In this document: one piece after another, positions 27,044 to 35,871 of the stretch
Layout of the letters: each line of letters opens with the position of its first letter
How positions within the stretch are numbered: position 1 is the stretch's first letter
Origin: Pedosphaera sp.
GTDB taxonomy: Bacteria > Verrucomicrobiota > Verrucomicrobiia > Limisphaerales > UBA9464
Assembly (NCBI GenBank): GCA_009695205.1
Contig: SIBK01000045.1
Coordinates: 1-38,956, forward strand
Reading direction: 5' to 3'
Length of the DNA: 38,956 bases
Position numbers and translations under genes: made by a program
Notes under the pieces: generated by a model
Seen by the model: only the letters and a program-made list of their open reading frames with translations
The model's database searches: none
What the model was told of the DNA's origin: nothing

Positions 27044-28225
27044 TTAAACCAATCCTCGACGTAGCCAGTTCCCCGGGGGTAAGCGCCCCAGAATACCAAA
27101 CGGGATATGGGCCCCCAATCCGCCCACAGGCACCGGCTGCAGTTCCGATACCCGGGGCAACGACACGATTCGCCGCACAAACTCGGCAAAGGCACGGTCG
27201 TAGGCTCCCCCCGCATGCGGCAACGCCAGAAGAGAGGATGCCTGGCGCAAAGAGGCCCACCTGAATGCATCCAGTCGTTGAAGTTGGCGAATGACCCGCG
27301 CCGCTTCTGAAAGACGGCCCGCCGGATACAATAAATCCGAGCGAACTTCGCTCACGTACCGATCTCCACTACTCCCGATCGACGGATAGACCGGCACCAC
27401 GCCCCGGCTCATCGCCTCGAGCAATGCGAGTGGCAAACCTTCATATTCACTCGCAAAAAAGATAATGTCCCACGTATCCATCACAGCCCAATATTCCGAA
27501 CCGGATTTTCGACCGTGAAAAACGATCTCCGGCCGCCCATCAAACTGCCGTTCCAACGGAACGCGATCAGGACCGTCACCGAGTATTTCGAGTCGGAATT
27601 TGACCCCTGCAGAATGTAATTCGGCGCAGAACTCGGGCAATTGGTCCACGCGCTTTTGCTGAGTTATCACGCGACCGCACACGCCGATCACGAGCGGGCG
27701 GCCGAGTGGCGTGCGGATGGGGATGGGTGACTCGGGAGGCGAGATCGGCAGAGGGAGGACGACGAGGCGATCGGAGTTGAGCTCGGGCAATTCGCGGGCA
27801 ACGATCTCCCGCACCGCTGTGCCCACGCAAAGCACCCCGTCCAAACGCCCAGCCTGCGCCCTTACCACGTGCTCGACTCCGGGCCAGTCTGAATGGTGCA
27901 ATCCAAGCCGGCGCGACGCGCCATCAAGATCTGAGAGGAAGCTGGCACCCCAACAGTTGTGATAGACCGCCACCCGCCCTTCGATTGCAGATCTCAATTC
28001 CTGGAATCGCACACGGCCCGAAGCGGGGGAAGTCTTCCACGTCCAACCTCCGCCCAGCACCCGGGGCTCAGACGGCTTCGGTGTCTCAAACAACGCAACG
28101 ACCTGTGACTGTAGGTTCGCAGCCACATCCTGCTCAAGATGGCGACGCAGTAGCGCTTCAACGCCCCCCAATTGCCGGAAGTGGGTGAAGACATGCGCTA
28201 GCGGAATGGTTTGGGGGGCAGACAT
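27044..28225 (-). CDS. Glycosyltransferase family 4 (GT-B fold)
   Basis: A 393-residue retaining glycosyltransferase. The N-terminal Rossmann half starts HVFTHFRQLGGVEALLRRHL, and the C-terminal half has VIGVCGRVITQQKRVDQLPEF and LEILGDGPDRVPLE. The nucleotide-sugar motif E-x7-E is present in FFASEYEGLPLALLEAMSRG (EYEGLPLALLE), which is the GT4 signature. The product is cytoplasmic or membrane-peripheral, adding a sugar to a lipid, polysaccharide or protein acceptor that cannot be identified. The longest frame opens at 28387, inside the divergent dprA; ATG 28225 (MSAPQTIPLAHVF) begins the conserved domain and leaves a 104-base divergent region. It stands alone, with no other polysaccharide genes nearby. 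Confidence 0.88.
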   Translation of the reverse strand: MSAPQTIPLAHVFTHFRQLGGVEALLRRHLEQDVAANLQSQVVALFETPKPSEPRVLGGGWTWKTSPASGRVRFQELRSAIEGRVAVYHNCWGASFLSDLDGASRRLGLHHSDWPGVEHVVRAQAGRLDGVLCVGTAVREIVARELPELNSDRLVVLPLPISPPESPIPIRTPLGRPLVIGVCGRVITQQKRVDQLPEFCAELHSAGVKFRLEILGDGPDRVPLERQFDGRPEIVFHGRKSGSEYWAVMDTWDIIFFASEYEGLPLALLEAMSRGVVPVYPSIGSSGDRYVSEVRSDLLYPAGRLSEAARVIRQLQRLDAFRWASLRQASSLLALPHAGGAYDRAFAEFVRRIVSLPRVSELQPVPVGGLGAHIPFGILGRLPPGNWLRRGLV

Positions 28226-28329
28226 CGGACCGTACTGGGAGCATGTACGGGTCTGCCCGTCGTCTCGGCAATCGTTTTCCATTAGAAATCCTGAAATTTG
28301 ATGTTCGCCAGAGTTCTTTGGGATTGGGA

Positions 28330-29460
28330 ATGGCCATCGCCGAGTTCCCCGATGTTTCCATGAATGAACACGAGGCTTTAATCGCACTGAACCTCATCGA
28401 CCACGTCGGCCCAATCCGACTGCGCCAACTCCGGGCAGAATTGGGATCCGCCGTCGCGATCCTCTCTGCGAGGAGGAGGACCCTGCAGGCGGTTCCCGGA
28501 ATCGGGGCGGAAACCGCGGAAGCCATTGGGCACTGGGAAAAAAACGCTGACCTCACCGGAGAGCTCCGGCGAATTGCTGAGCACGGATGCCGCATTCTCA
28601 TCGAAGCAGATCCCGAATACCCGGATCTGTTGCGCCAGATCTACGACCCGCCCAGCGTCTTATACGTGCGAGGCCGACTGATCCCCACAGATCGAAGTGC
28701 AATCGCACTTGTGGGCTCCCGCCACACAACTCACTACGGCGTCGAGGTCGCCCGAAAACTTGCCTTCCAACTCGGTTATGCGGGAATCACGGTGGTAAGT
28801 GGGGGCGCCAGGGGAATCGACACCGCAGCTCACCTCGGCGCCCTGGCTTCAAACGGCAGAACGATCGTCGTGCTGGGTACGGGCCTCAATTTCGTCTTCC
28901 CTCAAGAGAATGAAGCCTTGTTTGAGCGGATCGCAGAGAAGGGGGTTGTTTTGACCCAATTCCCCTTCAATCGTCCTGCCGACAAGCAAACGTTTCCCAT
29001 CCGGAATCGAATCGTGGCCGGGCTCACGCTCGGAACAGTGGTAGTCGAAGCAACGCCGACCAGCGGATCGTTGATCACCGCAAACTTTGCCCTCGAATAC
29101 GGTCGTCAGGTATTTGCAGTTCCCGGACGTATCGATTCGCCGAAGAGTCGGGGTTGCCATGAATTGATCAAGAATGGAGCGAAACTGTGTGAGGGCATCG
29201 ATGATATCCTCGGGGAATTTGAGTACCTGTTCGGCCCGCGTGAACGGGACGCCCTCGCACAACAACAGGGATCCCTTGCCCTGTCCGACGTCGAACGACA
29301 GATCTGGTCAGCCCTCAGCACGGATCCACAATCGATCGATGACATTCTAAACACGACTCAACTTCCGGCGAGCACGGTCAATGCCTGCCTCATCGGAATG
29401 GAGATGAAACGCTTGGTCCGGCAATTGCCGGGCCACATTTTTGTGAAAGGCTGCACGTAA
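28330..29460 (+). CDS. dprA: DNA-processing protein DprA
   Basis: DprA/Smf binds incoming single-stranded DNA during natural transformation and loads RecA. The N-terminal helix-hairpin-helix region (ALIALNLIDHVGPIRLRQL, LQAVPGIGAETAEAI) is followed by the Rossmann-like domain with IALVGSRHTTHYG, VVSGGARGIDTAAH, VLGTGLNFVFPQEN and the loop TFPIRNRIVAGLT, all family signatures, then a C-terminal winged helix (SDVERQIWSALSTDPQSIDDI). The frame is open from 28243; ATG 28330 with a GGGA stretch just upstream, or ATG 28360, is the likely start, giving 376 or 366 residues, the usual length. Divergent from the GT4 gene. Pseudopilin genes elsewhere in the window might relate to DNA uptake, but nothing links them to dprA directly. 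Confidence 0.93.
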   Translation: MAIAEFPDVSMNEHEALIALNLIDHVGPIRLRQLRAELGSAVAILSARRRTLQAVPGIGAETAEAIGHWEKNADLTGELRRIAEHGCRILIEADPEYPDLLRQIYDPPSVLYVRGRLIPTDRSAIALVGSRHTTHYGVEVARKLAFQLGYAGITVVSGGARGIDTAAHLGALASNGRTIVVLGTGLNFVFPQENEALFERIAEKGVVLTQFPFNRPADKQTFPIRNRIVAGLTLGTVVVEATPTSGSLITANFALEYGRQVFAVPGRIDSPKSRGCHELIKNGAKLCEGIDDILGEFEYLFGPRERDALAQQQGSLALSDVERQIWSALSTDPQSIDDILNTTQLPASTVNACLIGMEMKRLVRQLPGHIFVKGCT

Positions 29461-29695
29461 CCATTCGCCCCTCCAGCAGACGTATTCTCGGGGTGGATAC
29501 GCTTCCTCGGCAGCGAGTATCGGGGTTGATACAGCTGACACAGGAGATCTCACACCTCTCCGCGAACCCTGAATTGAAATAGCCAGTTTGACTTGCTGGT
29601 AAACCCGTTGGGTTCATTCAGCGCTACTCGCGACTTGTGCTCCGCAAGCCTCAGCAGTAAATGCAGACAGGTTAACCAACATCCCACATCTGAAA
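29461..29695. other. Intergenic gap
   Basis: A 235-base stretch between dprA and the HAD-fusion gene. No ORF, hairpin terminator or clear promoter is visible. Confidence 0.3.
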
Positions 29696-29798
29696 ATGAA
29701 TAAATCCATCACCACTATTTTCTTCGACATTGGCGGAACACTAGCCGAGCCGGTATTCTCGCCGTCGGGCGATCTCAAAAGTCTGCAGCCGATGCCGC

Positions 29799-30650
29799 AT
29801 GTTTATCGCAATACTCGAAAAACTGGCATCGGCAAAATTCCGCCTTGGCGTGATTTCCAACACAGGCAGCGTCGCGCTGCCCACGATCCGCAAGGCGCTC
29901 GACGCCGCAAATCTTCTCGTCTTTTTTGACAAAGACTTGATCGTTTTCTCCGGCGAAGTGGGACTCGACAAGTCCAAGCCCGCGATCTTTCAACTCGCTG
30001 CACAGCGCACCGGTGCCACGGCGGCACCTGGCAGTTGCCTCTATGTCGGTGACGATCCGGACGAACGCCGTACGGCGCGAACGGCGGGCCTCCGTACGGC
30101 CACTTCAATCCTGCGTCTGAACAAAGGTCTGCCGGCGAGCCTGACCGATGTGCCACACCTTTCGAATCTTGCGGCTTGCGTCGAAGATGCGCGCATTGCG
30201 GCCCTGGACAGTTCGCCCGGACCGGCCGAGCCGAACAATTACCACCAACTGCTCGGACGACTGGAAGCGGCGAAGAGCAAGTTGCCGCCGGCGTATCGCG
30301 TGGGATTTCCAGATCCACTCCTGGGAGTCCTCCGCGATCTGGGCGAGCAGCAATTCAATCAATTGCTCGCGAGCGATCCACAACGCGAGCGAGGGGCAGG
30401 CCTGCTCCTGGACATGTCGCATGCGGTCTTGCAAAACGGCGAAGGGTTTGAGCCGGTGGCGACCGATTCCTTCGAGGAATTGGTGAGCGACCTCTACGAC
30501 GGCTTCCTGAGCGCTGAAGATCGGGGGGAGTCGGCCTCCCGGATAACACGGTGCTCGCTCCGTTGGGCAAATGGGGCAATCCCGATTTTGGCCCGTACAC
30601 ATGGCCCATTGATGCGACATCTTCATTCAACGCCTCCTCGGGTGTCGTAA
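29799..30650 (+). CDS. HAD-domain segment of the frameshifted gene
   Basis: This is the middle reading frame of the gene at 29696-31633, listed separately because an automatic caller would report it as a gene. It holds most of the HAD core: FRLGVISNTG, VFFDKDLIVFSGEVGLDKSKPAIF and CLYVGDDPDERRTAR, then a helical linker (about 30160-30520). It lacks HAD motif I, which lies in the previous frame, and beyond 30528 its residues are out-of-frame noise. It should not be treated as an independent protein. Confidence 0.5.
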   Translation: MFIAILEKLASAKFRLGVISNTGSVALPTIRKALDAANLLVFFDKDLIVFSGEVGLDKSKPAIFQLAAQRTGATAAPGSCLYVGDDPDERRTARTAGLRTATSILRLNKGLPASLTDVPHLSNLAACVEDARIAALDSSPGPAEPNNYHQLLGRLEAAKSKLPPAYRVGFPDPLLGVLRDLGEQQFNQLLASDPQRERGAGLLLDMSHAVLQNGEGFEPVATDSFEELVSDLYDGFLSAEDRGESASRITRCSLRWANGAIPILARTHGPLMRHLHSTPPRVS

Positions 30651-31633
30651 ACCTTCCGCCGTCGAATGCGCGGGGCGGATTGTTTGCGTGGCCCGCCCTC
30701 GGCCATGAGACGGCGGGACATGATATCCTACACGCTGACGGCGGTTTGGAAGCCGAGATATCCAACGCCGTGGGAGTGGCACTCAATGCGGCCAATCTCA
30801 GCGGCGGACTCGCGAATTACTGGACAAATCGAATCGATGAAACCGCATCGGATGTGTTCGGCATTCTCAACATGGGGCCGGCGGCTGCAATCGGCCTGAT
30901 CGTCTATTTCTGCGGGCTGAACGCGGCATTCTCAGGCAATCCACGGCTTCACAATGACGGTCAGCCTGGCGATCCGCATCCCGCTGACATTCTGCGAGGC
31001 TACCTTGCCGCGTCCACGGTGCGTCTCTTGAGCTTCGATGGAGCGGGTGCTTGGGTCGATGCCATAGAGCACGAGACGGACAAGGATGTCACCCAGATCA
31101 CCATCGGAAATGTCCCGATCCCACTCTCACGCGCCAAGCAATCGTGCGCCATCGTGGCGCACACGATTGCCGCAGGACGCATGACGAAGCTGAACAACCA
31201 TTCCGCAATCGAGATCCAAAACTGGCGGAATGAAGACGAAAACATCGTGAAGGAGATGCAGCGGTCAATCATCACCAACACACCGATCTCCGCAGGGCGC
31301 GAATCGGGAGTTTTCGCCGCGCATGTCGTCGCAGCCGCCGCGATCGCCGCACTCGCAGGTGCCGCCCCGATTCCCAGCATCCTTCAACGAATGCTGGCGG
31401 TCTTGAAGAAGATGCACGATGGGAATGCAGCGTGGGGTCCGCTCTTTGTGACTCACCCAGGCAATATCTCACGCGATTTTGCCTATGTGCGCACGATTCC
31501 CGTCGCGCCGGAGCGGATCAATCCCTTTCACGCTGCGGCACCGGTCCAGGGTTCGGTGGGCGAACTCCTAGCGGTGGCAAGCGGCCTGCCTGCGCGATCC
31601 ACACGGGGTGACAGAAAGCGAATCAAAGGATGA
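30551..31633 (+). CDS. HExxGH-motif segment of the frameshifted gene
   Basis: The third segment of the gene at 29696-31633, opening here with a GTG that is probably internal (the ancestral frame reads through from before 30529). It contains FAWPALGHETAGHDILHAD and RIDETASDVFGILNMGPAA, a layout like zinc metallopeptidases: HExxGH as in the M49 dipeptidyl peptidase III family, then a second acidic motif with Glu and Asp, spaced 45 residues from the first His. The rest includes IPLSRAKQSCAIVAHTIAAG. Catalysis is an inference from motifs only; I recognise no characterised family over its length. Confidence 0.5.
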   Translation: MLAPLGKWGNPDFGPYTWPIDATSSFNASSGVVNLPPSNARGGLFAWPALGHETAGHDILHADGGLEAEISNAVGVALNAANLSGGLANYWTNRIDETASDVFGILNMGPAAAIGLIVYFCGLNAAFSGNPRLHNDGQPGDPHPADILRGYLAASTVRLLSFDGAGAWVDAIEHETDKDVTQITIGNVPIPLSRAKQSCAIVAHTIAAGRMTKLNNHSAIEIQNWRNEDENIVKEMQRSIITNTPISAGRESGVFAAHVVAAAAIAALAGAAPIPSILQRMLAVLKKMHDGNAAWGPLFVTHPGNISRDFAYVRTIPVAPERINPFHAAAPVQGSVGELLAVASGLPARSTRGDRKRIKG

Positions 31634-31671
31634 GTCGATCGTCGAAGCCGCTGGAGAGTGCAACTCCGGCC

Positions 31672-31714
31672 GGAGGCTGGAGGCTGGAGCGAAGGTATGC
31701 AGCCTCTAGCCTCT
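31672..31714. repeat. Long imperfect hairpin after the HAD-fusion gene
   Basis: GGAGGCTGGAGGCTG (31672-31686) pairs with CAGCCTCTAGCCTCT (31700-31714) over 15 positions with two differences that become G-U pairs in RNA, leaving a 13-base loop. A further copy of the CTCCAGCC half lies at 31723-31730. No T-run follows, so it could be a factor-dependent terminator, an mRNA end, or one copy of a genome repeat family. Confidence 0.5.
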
Positions 31715-31876
31715 CCCCTTCTCTCCAGCCTGCCGCTTGCCGATCATCAGCCTCAAAATTCCCTTGTCACTGCCCGTCGACAGGGGGATTGTGATGGAAG
31801 TTCACCGAATTCAATAGACCGAATCTCACTAACCCTGGAGCGTCACAAAGCAAATCCATCTACCCCTTCAGATTCT

Positions 31877-32707
31877 ATGAAACTCACTCTTTCGTTTCGC
31901 ACGCAGACTCCCCGCATCTTGCGTGGGTTTACGCTGATCGAGCTTTTGGTGGTTATCGCCATAATCGCCATCCTCGCTGGAATGCTGCTGCCGGCTCTGG
32001 GCAAGGCGAAACAAAAAGGGCAGGGCATCATGTGCTTGAATAACACCAAGCAGCTCATGCTCGCTTGGAGACTCTACATTGATGACCAAGGTGGCAAAAT
32101 CCCGCCTGCGTACTCGGACATACCGTCGTATAACGTCTGGGCCTACGGAATCCTGGATTGGAGCAGCGGCAATCGAGATAATTGGGACGTCACAAACACT
32201 CTCGCGAAAGGCACCATATGGAAATATACCGGGGGCGCGCAAAAGATTTATAAGTGCCCGGCAGATCAGTTCTTCACCGTGGGCGGCACTCCGCGAGAAC
32301 GTCTTCGCAGCAATTCAATTAATGCGTGGGTTGGCATGCACGATGGAAAACCCACTTGGTTTGGAAACAGCCCTCCCTGGCGTATGTTTCTGAGAGACTC
32401 TGATTTTATTGTCCCGGCTGACACCTGGGTATTTGTGGATGAACATCCGGACAGTATTAACGACGGTTTCTTTTGCACCGATATGAAACCAGCGCCCAAC
32501 TTGGCTGGCGCAGTCTTGCCTGACGGGCCGGCCAGTTATCATAACGGCGCTTGCGGCTTTGCCTTTGCGGACGGTCATTCTGAGATCAAGAAATGGATCG
32601 ATCCTCGGACGAAAATCCCGGTCAAACGCAGCGGCTTCAATCCAGGGAGTCAGGCCAACAACAAGGACATTCAATGGCTTTGGAGCAAGACGACTCAACC
32701 GCTTTAG
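31877..32707 (+). CDS. Pseudopilin with H-X9-DG processing-associated domain
   Basis: A 276-residue prepilin-like protein. The leader MKLTLSFRTQTPRILRG ends in Gly and is followed by FTLIELLVVIAIIAILAGML (Glu at +5), then LPALGKAKQKGQGIMCLNNTKQLMLAWRLY, the standard stem of the planctomycete/verrucomicrobial pseudopilin family. Near the C-terminus His-Asn-Gly-Ala-Cys-Gly-Phe-Ala-Phe-Ala-Asp-Gly (SYHNGACGFAFADGHSEI) is the H-X9-DG motif that defines this family. It has CPADQ and FVDEHPDS loops typical of it. ATG 31877 is chosen over the open frame from 31658 because the leader then has the normal length. These proteins are very numerous in such genomes and their job is unproven. Confidence 0.9.
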   Translation: MKLTLSFRTQTPRILRGFTLIELLVVIAIIAILAGMLLPALGKAKQKGQGIMCLNNTKQLMLAWRLYIDDQGGKIPPAYSDIPSYNVWAYGILDWSSGNRDNWDVTNTLAKGTIWKYTGGAQKIYKCPADQFFTVGGTPRERLRSNSINAWVGMHDGKPTWFGNSPPWRMFLRDSDFIVPADTWVFVDEHPDSINDGFFCTDMKPAPNLAGAVLPDGPASYHNGACGFAFADGHSEIKKWIDPRTKIPVKRSGFNPGSQANNKDIQWLWSKTTQPL

Positions 32708-32787
32708 TTTCTCGAGAAGCGTGACGGAAGCCACGGGAGGCGAGTTCAGTGCGAAACTGAGGAAGAAGGGGTTGATGTTCAGCCATA

Positions 32788-32809
32788 AGGGCGGAATATA
32801 CACCGCCCT
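32788..32809 (+). terminator. Possible terminator hairpin
   Basis: AGGGCGG (32788-32794) and CCGCCCT (32803-32809) form a perfect 7-bp stem with an 8-base loop, about 80 bases after the H-X9-DG pseudopilin and 70 before the DUF1592 gene. There is no T-run after it, so intrinsic termination is uncertain. Confidence 0.35.
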
Positions 32810-32880
32810 ACTTGGTATGAATCAAGTGGTTATGTAGAATTCTCCCACTGAACGGTCCACCCTGTCTGAATCGCCGGCGA

Positions 32881-35871
32881 ATGAATGTTCGTGGAACATT
32901 TCGGATACGGGTCTGCGGGTGGATTCTCGTGTCCCCGTTGCTCGGGGTATCCACTCTCGTGAGTAACTCCGCGTCTGGTTCTACCGCGAGTGATCTTGAA
33001 CGCCGCTTTGTGCGCAGGGTGCGTCCATTCCTTGAGACCTACTGCTTCGACTGCCATAACAAGGAGAAGCAAAAGGGCAAGCTGGACCTCACCGTTTATT
33101 CGACCCCAGAACGTGTGGCCCAGGATTATCGTCGCTGGGATATCCTCCTCGAAAAGCTCCAGACCAATGAAATGCCTCCCGACGAGGCCAGGCACCATCC
33201 GCCGCCAGAGCTCCGCAAAAACGTCGCCGATTGGATTCAAACTTTCCGTACGCATCAAGCGGAGCGCACCGCAGGCGATCCAGGTCCGGTCCTCGCGCGC
33301 AGACTGAGCAACGCGGAGTACGATTACACCGTCCGCGATCTTACCCGAGTGGACATCCGCCCGACGCGCGAGTTCCCCGTCGATCCGGCGAACGAAGCGG
33401 GCTTCGACAATTCCGGTGAATCTCTGGCGATGTCGCCGACGCTGCTAAAGAAATACCTGGCGGCCGCGCGGCGGGTCGCCAATCACATTGTCCTGACGCC
33501 CGACGGTTTCACCTTTGCGCCGCACCCGATGGTCACCGACCCGGACCGCGACAAATACAGCGTCAAACGCATTGTGGATTTCTATCAGCGCCAACCCACC
33601 CACTACGCCGACTATTTCATGGCCGCCTGGCGCTTCAAGAATCGATTCACTCTGGGTGAAACCAAGGCACTCCTGGCCGACATGGCGGGCAAGAAGCAGC
33701 TCAGCGCGAAATACCTGGCGACGATCTGGTCAGCGCTTGAGGAAGGTCCTGACGAAGCGGGTCCGTTCGCAGCGCTTCGGAAAAGGTGGCGCGAACTGGC
33801 CGGTGCGGACACGAACGATGCTGCCCGCGTGAGGTTGGGCTGCGAGCAAATGAGCGACTTCGTGGTTCAACTTCACCAACGACTAAAAACCGATGTTAAA
33901 AACCTCGGTGTCCCAGGCATTGCCGCAGGTTCCCAACCGCTAGTCCTCTGGAAGGATCGCGAACTCGCAGCCAACCACCAGCGTTACGTCCCCGGCACAT
34001 TGCATGTCCAGGCTGCCCCAAGAGAATTGGACAAAGCGACCGTAAGTGCGGACGTTGAGCAGGCCCTTGCATTTCCCGCTGATGACGCCGCGCGAACGAG
34101 TTTCGAGGCGGCGCTCGCGCGCTTTTGTCGCATCTTCCCGGACGCGTTTTGCGTGTCCGAGCGCGGCCTCGTCTTTCTCACGGAAGACAAGGAGAGCAAA
34201 GGGCGGCTTCTCAGTGCGGGATTCCATCTCATGGTCGGATATTTCCGCGACGACGCGCCGCTCTATGAATTGCTCCTCGATCCGAATCAGCAGCGCGAAC
34301 TCGACACTCTGTGGCAGGAGTTGGATTTCATCACATCGGCTCCGATGCGCCAGTACAAGGATTTCATTTTCTTCGAGCGCGCGGAGCCGCCCTGGTTCAT
34401 GCAAGGGGCGGAGTTCGACTTCGCGCGGTCGGAAGACCAAGACGTGACGTCCGAGGCGAAGATCAGGCAACTGGCCGAAGCGTACCGGATCAAAGCGCGA
34501 CGCAACGGCGGCGAGGGTGCGGCGATCGCAGCCATCGAAGACTACTTCAAGAACATTTCCGCGCAGGTTCGTTGGATCGAAGCAGCTCGCTTGGCAGCGG
34601 AACCTAGTTATCTGAAGTCACTACTGGCTCTTGCCGAACGCGCGTATCGACGTCCGCTATCGCGAGCGGAACGCGATGACCTCCTCAGCTTCTACCGTGA
34701 GTTGCGCAGCAAGGACGGCCTAAATTGCGAAGAGGCGATTCGTGACACGGTCACGAGCATCCTGATGTCGCCGCACTTCTGCTACCGCGTTCAGCCCGCA
34801 CCTGTCAAAGGAGTGCGTTCTTTGTCCGACCACGCCCTAGCCAGTCGCCTGAGCTACTTCCTCTGGTCAAGTATGCCGGACGAAGCGTTGCTGGCTCGGG
34901 TCGAAGCCGGAGACTTGCATCGTCCAAAGATCCTTCTTGGGCAAGTGCGGCGGATGCTTCACGACGAGCGCGTTCGAGCATTGGCGACGGAGTTTGGCGG
35001 CAACTGGCTGGATTTCCGACGCTTTGAGGAACACAACAGCGTTGACCGCGAGCGCTTCAAAACCTTCAACAACGAATTGCGTCAGGCGATGTTTGAAGAG
35101 CCGATTCAATTCTTTCTCGACGTCCTGCGCGAAGATCGCGGTGTGCTCAACTTCCTCTACGGGGACTACACGTTCGTAAATCCGATTCTTGCGAAGCACT
35201 ATGGCATGCCTGATTCCAACGCCGGTCCGCAGCAATGGCGGCGCGTCGATGATGCTCACCGATATGACCGTGGTGGTCTCCTGCCCATGTCCGTTTTCCT
35301 AACGCTAAACTCCCCAGGGTTGCGCACGAGTCCGGTGAAACGGGGTTACTGGATTGTGCGCCGTTTGCTGGGGGAGACGATCCCGCCGCCCCCCCCCAGT
35401 GTCCCCGAACTGCCGAGAGATGAAGCGACGCTTGGGGCTGAAACGCTGCGGGAGACGTTGGCACGGCACCGTCAAGACAAGAGTTGCGCCGGCTGTCACG
35501 CGCGTTTCGACTCATATGGACTGGTCTTTGAGAACTACGGTCCCATCGGCGAGCGTCGTCTTCTCGATCTGGGCGGGCATCCCGTGGATACGCGTGCGCT
35601 TTTTCCAGACGGAACGGAGGAAACCGGAGTCGATGGGCTGCGCGATTATTTGCGCAAGCACCGGCAGGAAGACTTTCTTGAAAACCTCTGTCGCAAATTG
35701 CTGGCTTACAGTCTGAGTCGAAGCCTGCAGCTTTCAGATGACTCGACGATCCGGGACATGCGTGCGACGCTTGCTGCCAAGGATCATCGCTTCAGCAGTC
35801 TTGTGGAGAGCATCGTTACGAGCCCGCAGTTCTTGAATCAACGAAGCGAGAACCCAGCCACAAAGAAATGA
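32881..35871 (+). CDS. Cytochrome c-like DUF1592/DUF1588 protein
   Basis: A 996-residue exported protein of the planctomycete/verrucomicrobial heme c family. After a signal peptide, the planctomycete-type cytochrome c domain has CFDCH (Cys55 to His59) with ETYCFDCHNKEK. The following region starts RRLSNAEYDYTVRDLTRVDI (DUF1587), then a long variable middle part (about 215-600), a DUF1595-like segment around LLALAERAYRRPLSRAERDDLL, DUF1592 (LASRLSYFLWSSMPDE), DUF1588 (FLTLNSPGLRTSPVKRGYWI, PPPPSVPELP, and a second heme site CAGCH at 869-873), and DUF1585 at the end. The start MNVRGTFRIRVCGW follows no strong ribosome site. Its stop overlaps the DUF1552 start by 4 bp. A role in extracytoplasmic redox-dependent polymer breakdown has been suggested for the family but is not established. 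Confidence 0.92.
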   Translation: MNVRGTFRIRVCGWILVSPLLGVSTLVSNSASGSTASDLERRFVRRVRPFLETYCFDCHNKEKQKGKLDLTVYSTPERVAQDYRRWDILLEKLQTNEMPPDEARHHPPPELRKNVADWIQTFRTHQAERTAGDPGPVLARRLSNAEYDYTVRDLTRVDIRPTREFPVDPANEAGFDNSGESLAMSPTLLKKYLAAARRVANHIVLTPDGFTFAPHPMVTDPDRDKYSVKRIVDFYQRQPTHYADYFMAAWRFKNRFTLGETKALLADMAGKKQLSAKYLATIWSALEEGPDEAGPFAALRKRWRELAGADTNDAARVRLGCEQMSDFVVQLHQRLKTDVKNLGVPGIAAGSQPLVLWKDRELAANHQRYVPGTLHVQAAPRELDKATVSADVEQALAFPADDAARTSFEAALARFCRIFPDAFCVSERGLVFLTEDKESKGRLLSAGFHLMVGYFRDDAPLYELLLDPNQQRELDTLWQELDFITSAPMRQYKDFIFFERAEPPWFMQGAEFDFARSEDQDVTSEAKIRQLAEAYRIKARRNGGEGAAIAAIEDYFKNISAQVRWIEAARLAAEPSYLKSLLALAERAYRRPLSRAERDDLLSFYRELRSKDGLNCEEAIRDTVTSILMSPHFCYRVQPAPVKGVRSLSDHALASRLSYFLWSSMPDEALLARVEAGDLHRPKILLGQVRRMLHDERVRALATEFGGNWLDFRRFEEHNSVDRERFKTFNNELRQAMFEEPIQFFLDVLREDRGVLNFLYGDYTFVNPILAKHYGMPDSNAGPQQWRRVDDAHRYDRGGLLPMSVFLTLNSPGLRTSPVKRGYWIVRRLLGETIPPPPPSVPELPRDEATLGAETLRETLARHRQDKSCAGCHARFDSYGLVFENYGPIGERRLLDLGGHPVDTRALFPDGTEETGVDGLRDYLRKHRQEDFLENLCRKLLAYSLSRSLQLSDDSTIRDMRATLAAKDHRFSSLVESIVTSPQFLNQRSENPATKK

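Larger units (their letters stand above)
29696..31633 (+). pseudogene. HAD hydrolase fused to putative HExxGH metalloenzyme, frameshifted twice
   Basis: One ancestral gene of about 645 codons is split over three frames. Bases from 29696 encode the HAD start (TTIFFDIGGTLAE). At the TTT run 29802-29804 one extra T moves the frame; dropping it gives LQPMPHV-IAILEKL and a smooth HAD domain. At the G run 30523-30528 one G is missing; adding it gives DRGGVGLPDNTVLAPLGKW and restores the original frame to the stop at 31633. The HAD part has motif I as DIGGT (second Asp replaced), motif II in ISNTG, Lys in GLDKSKP and GDDPDER. The later part has HETAGH and, 45 residues after its His, DETASD. Two opposite indels in homopolymers may be sequencing errors or real decay. 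The start has no strong ribosome site. Confidence 0.65.

Noticed and set aside
30523..30530. Programmed -1 frameshift at the G run
   Set aside because: The zero-frame codons CGG GGG GAG do not form a standard X-XXY-YYZ slippery site, and a second, opposite shift would also be needed upstream, so indels are simpler.
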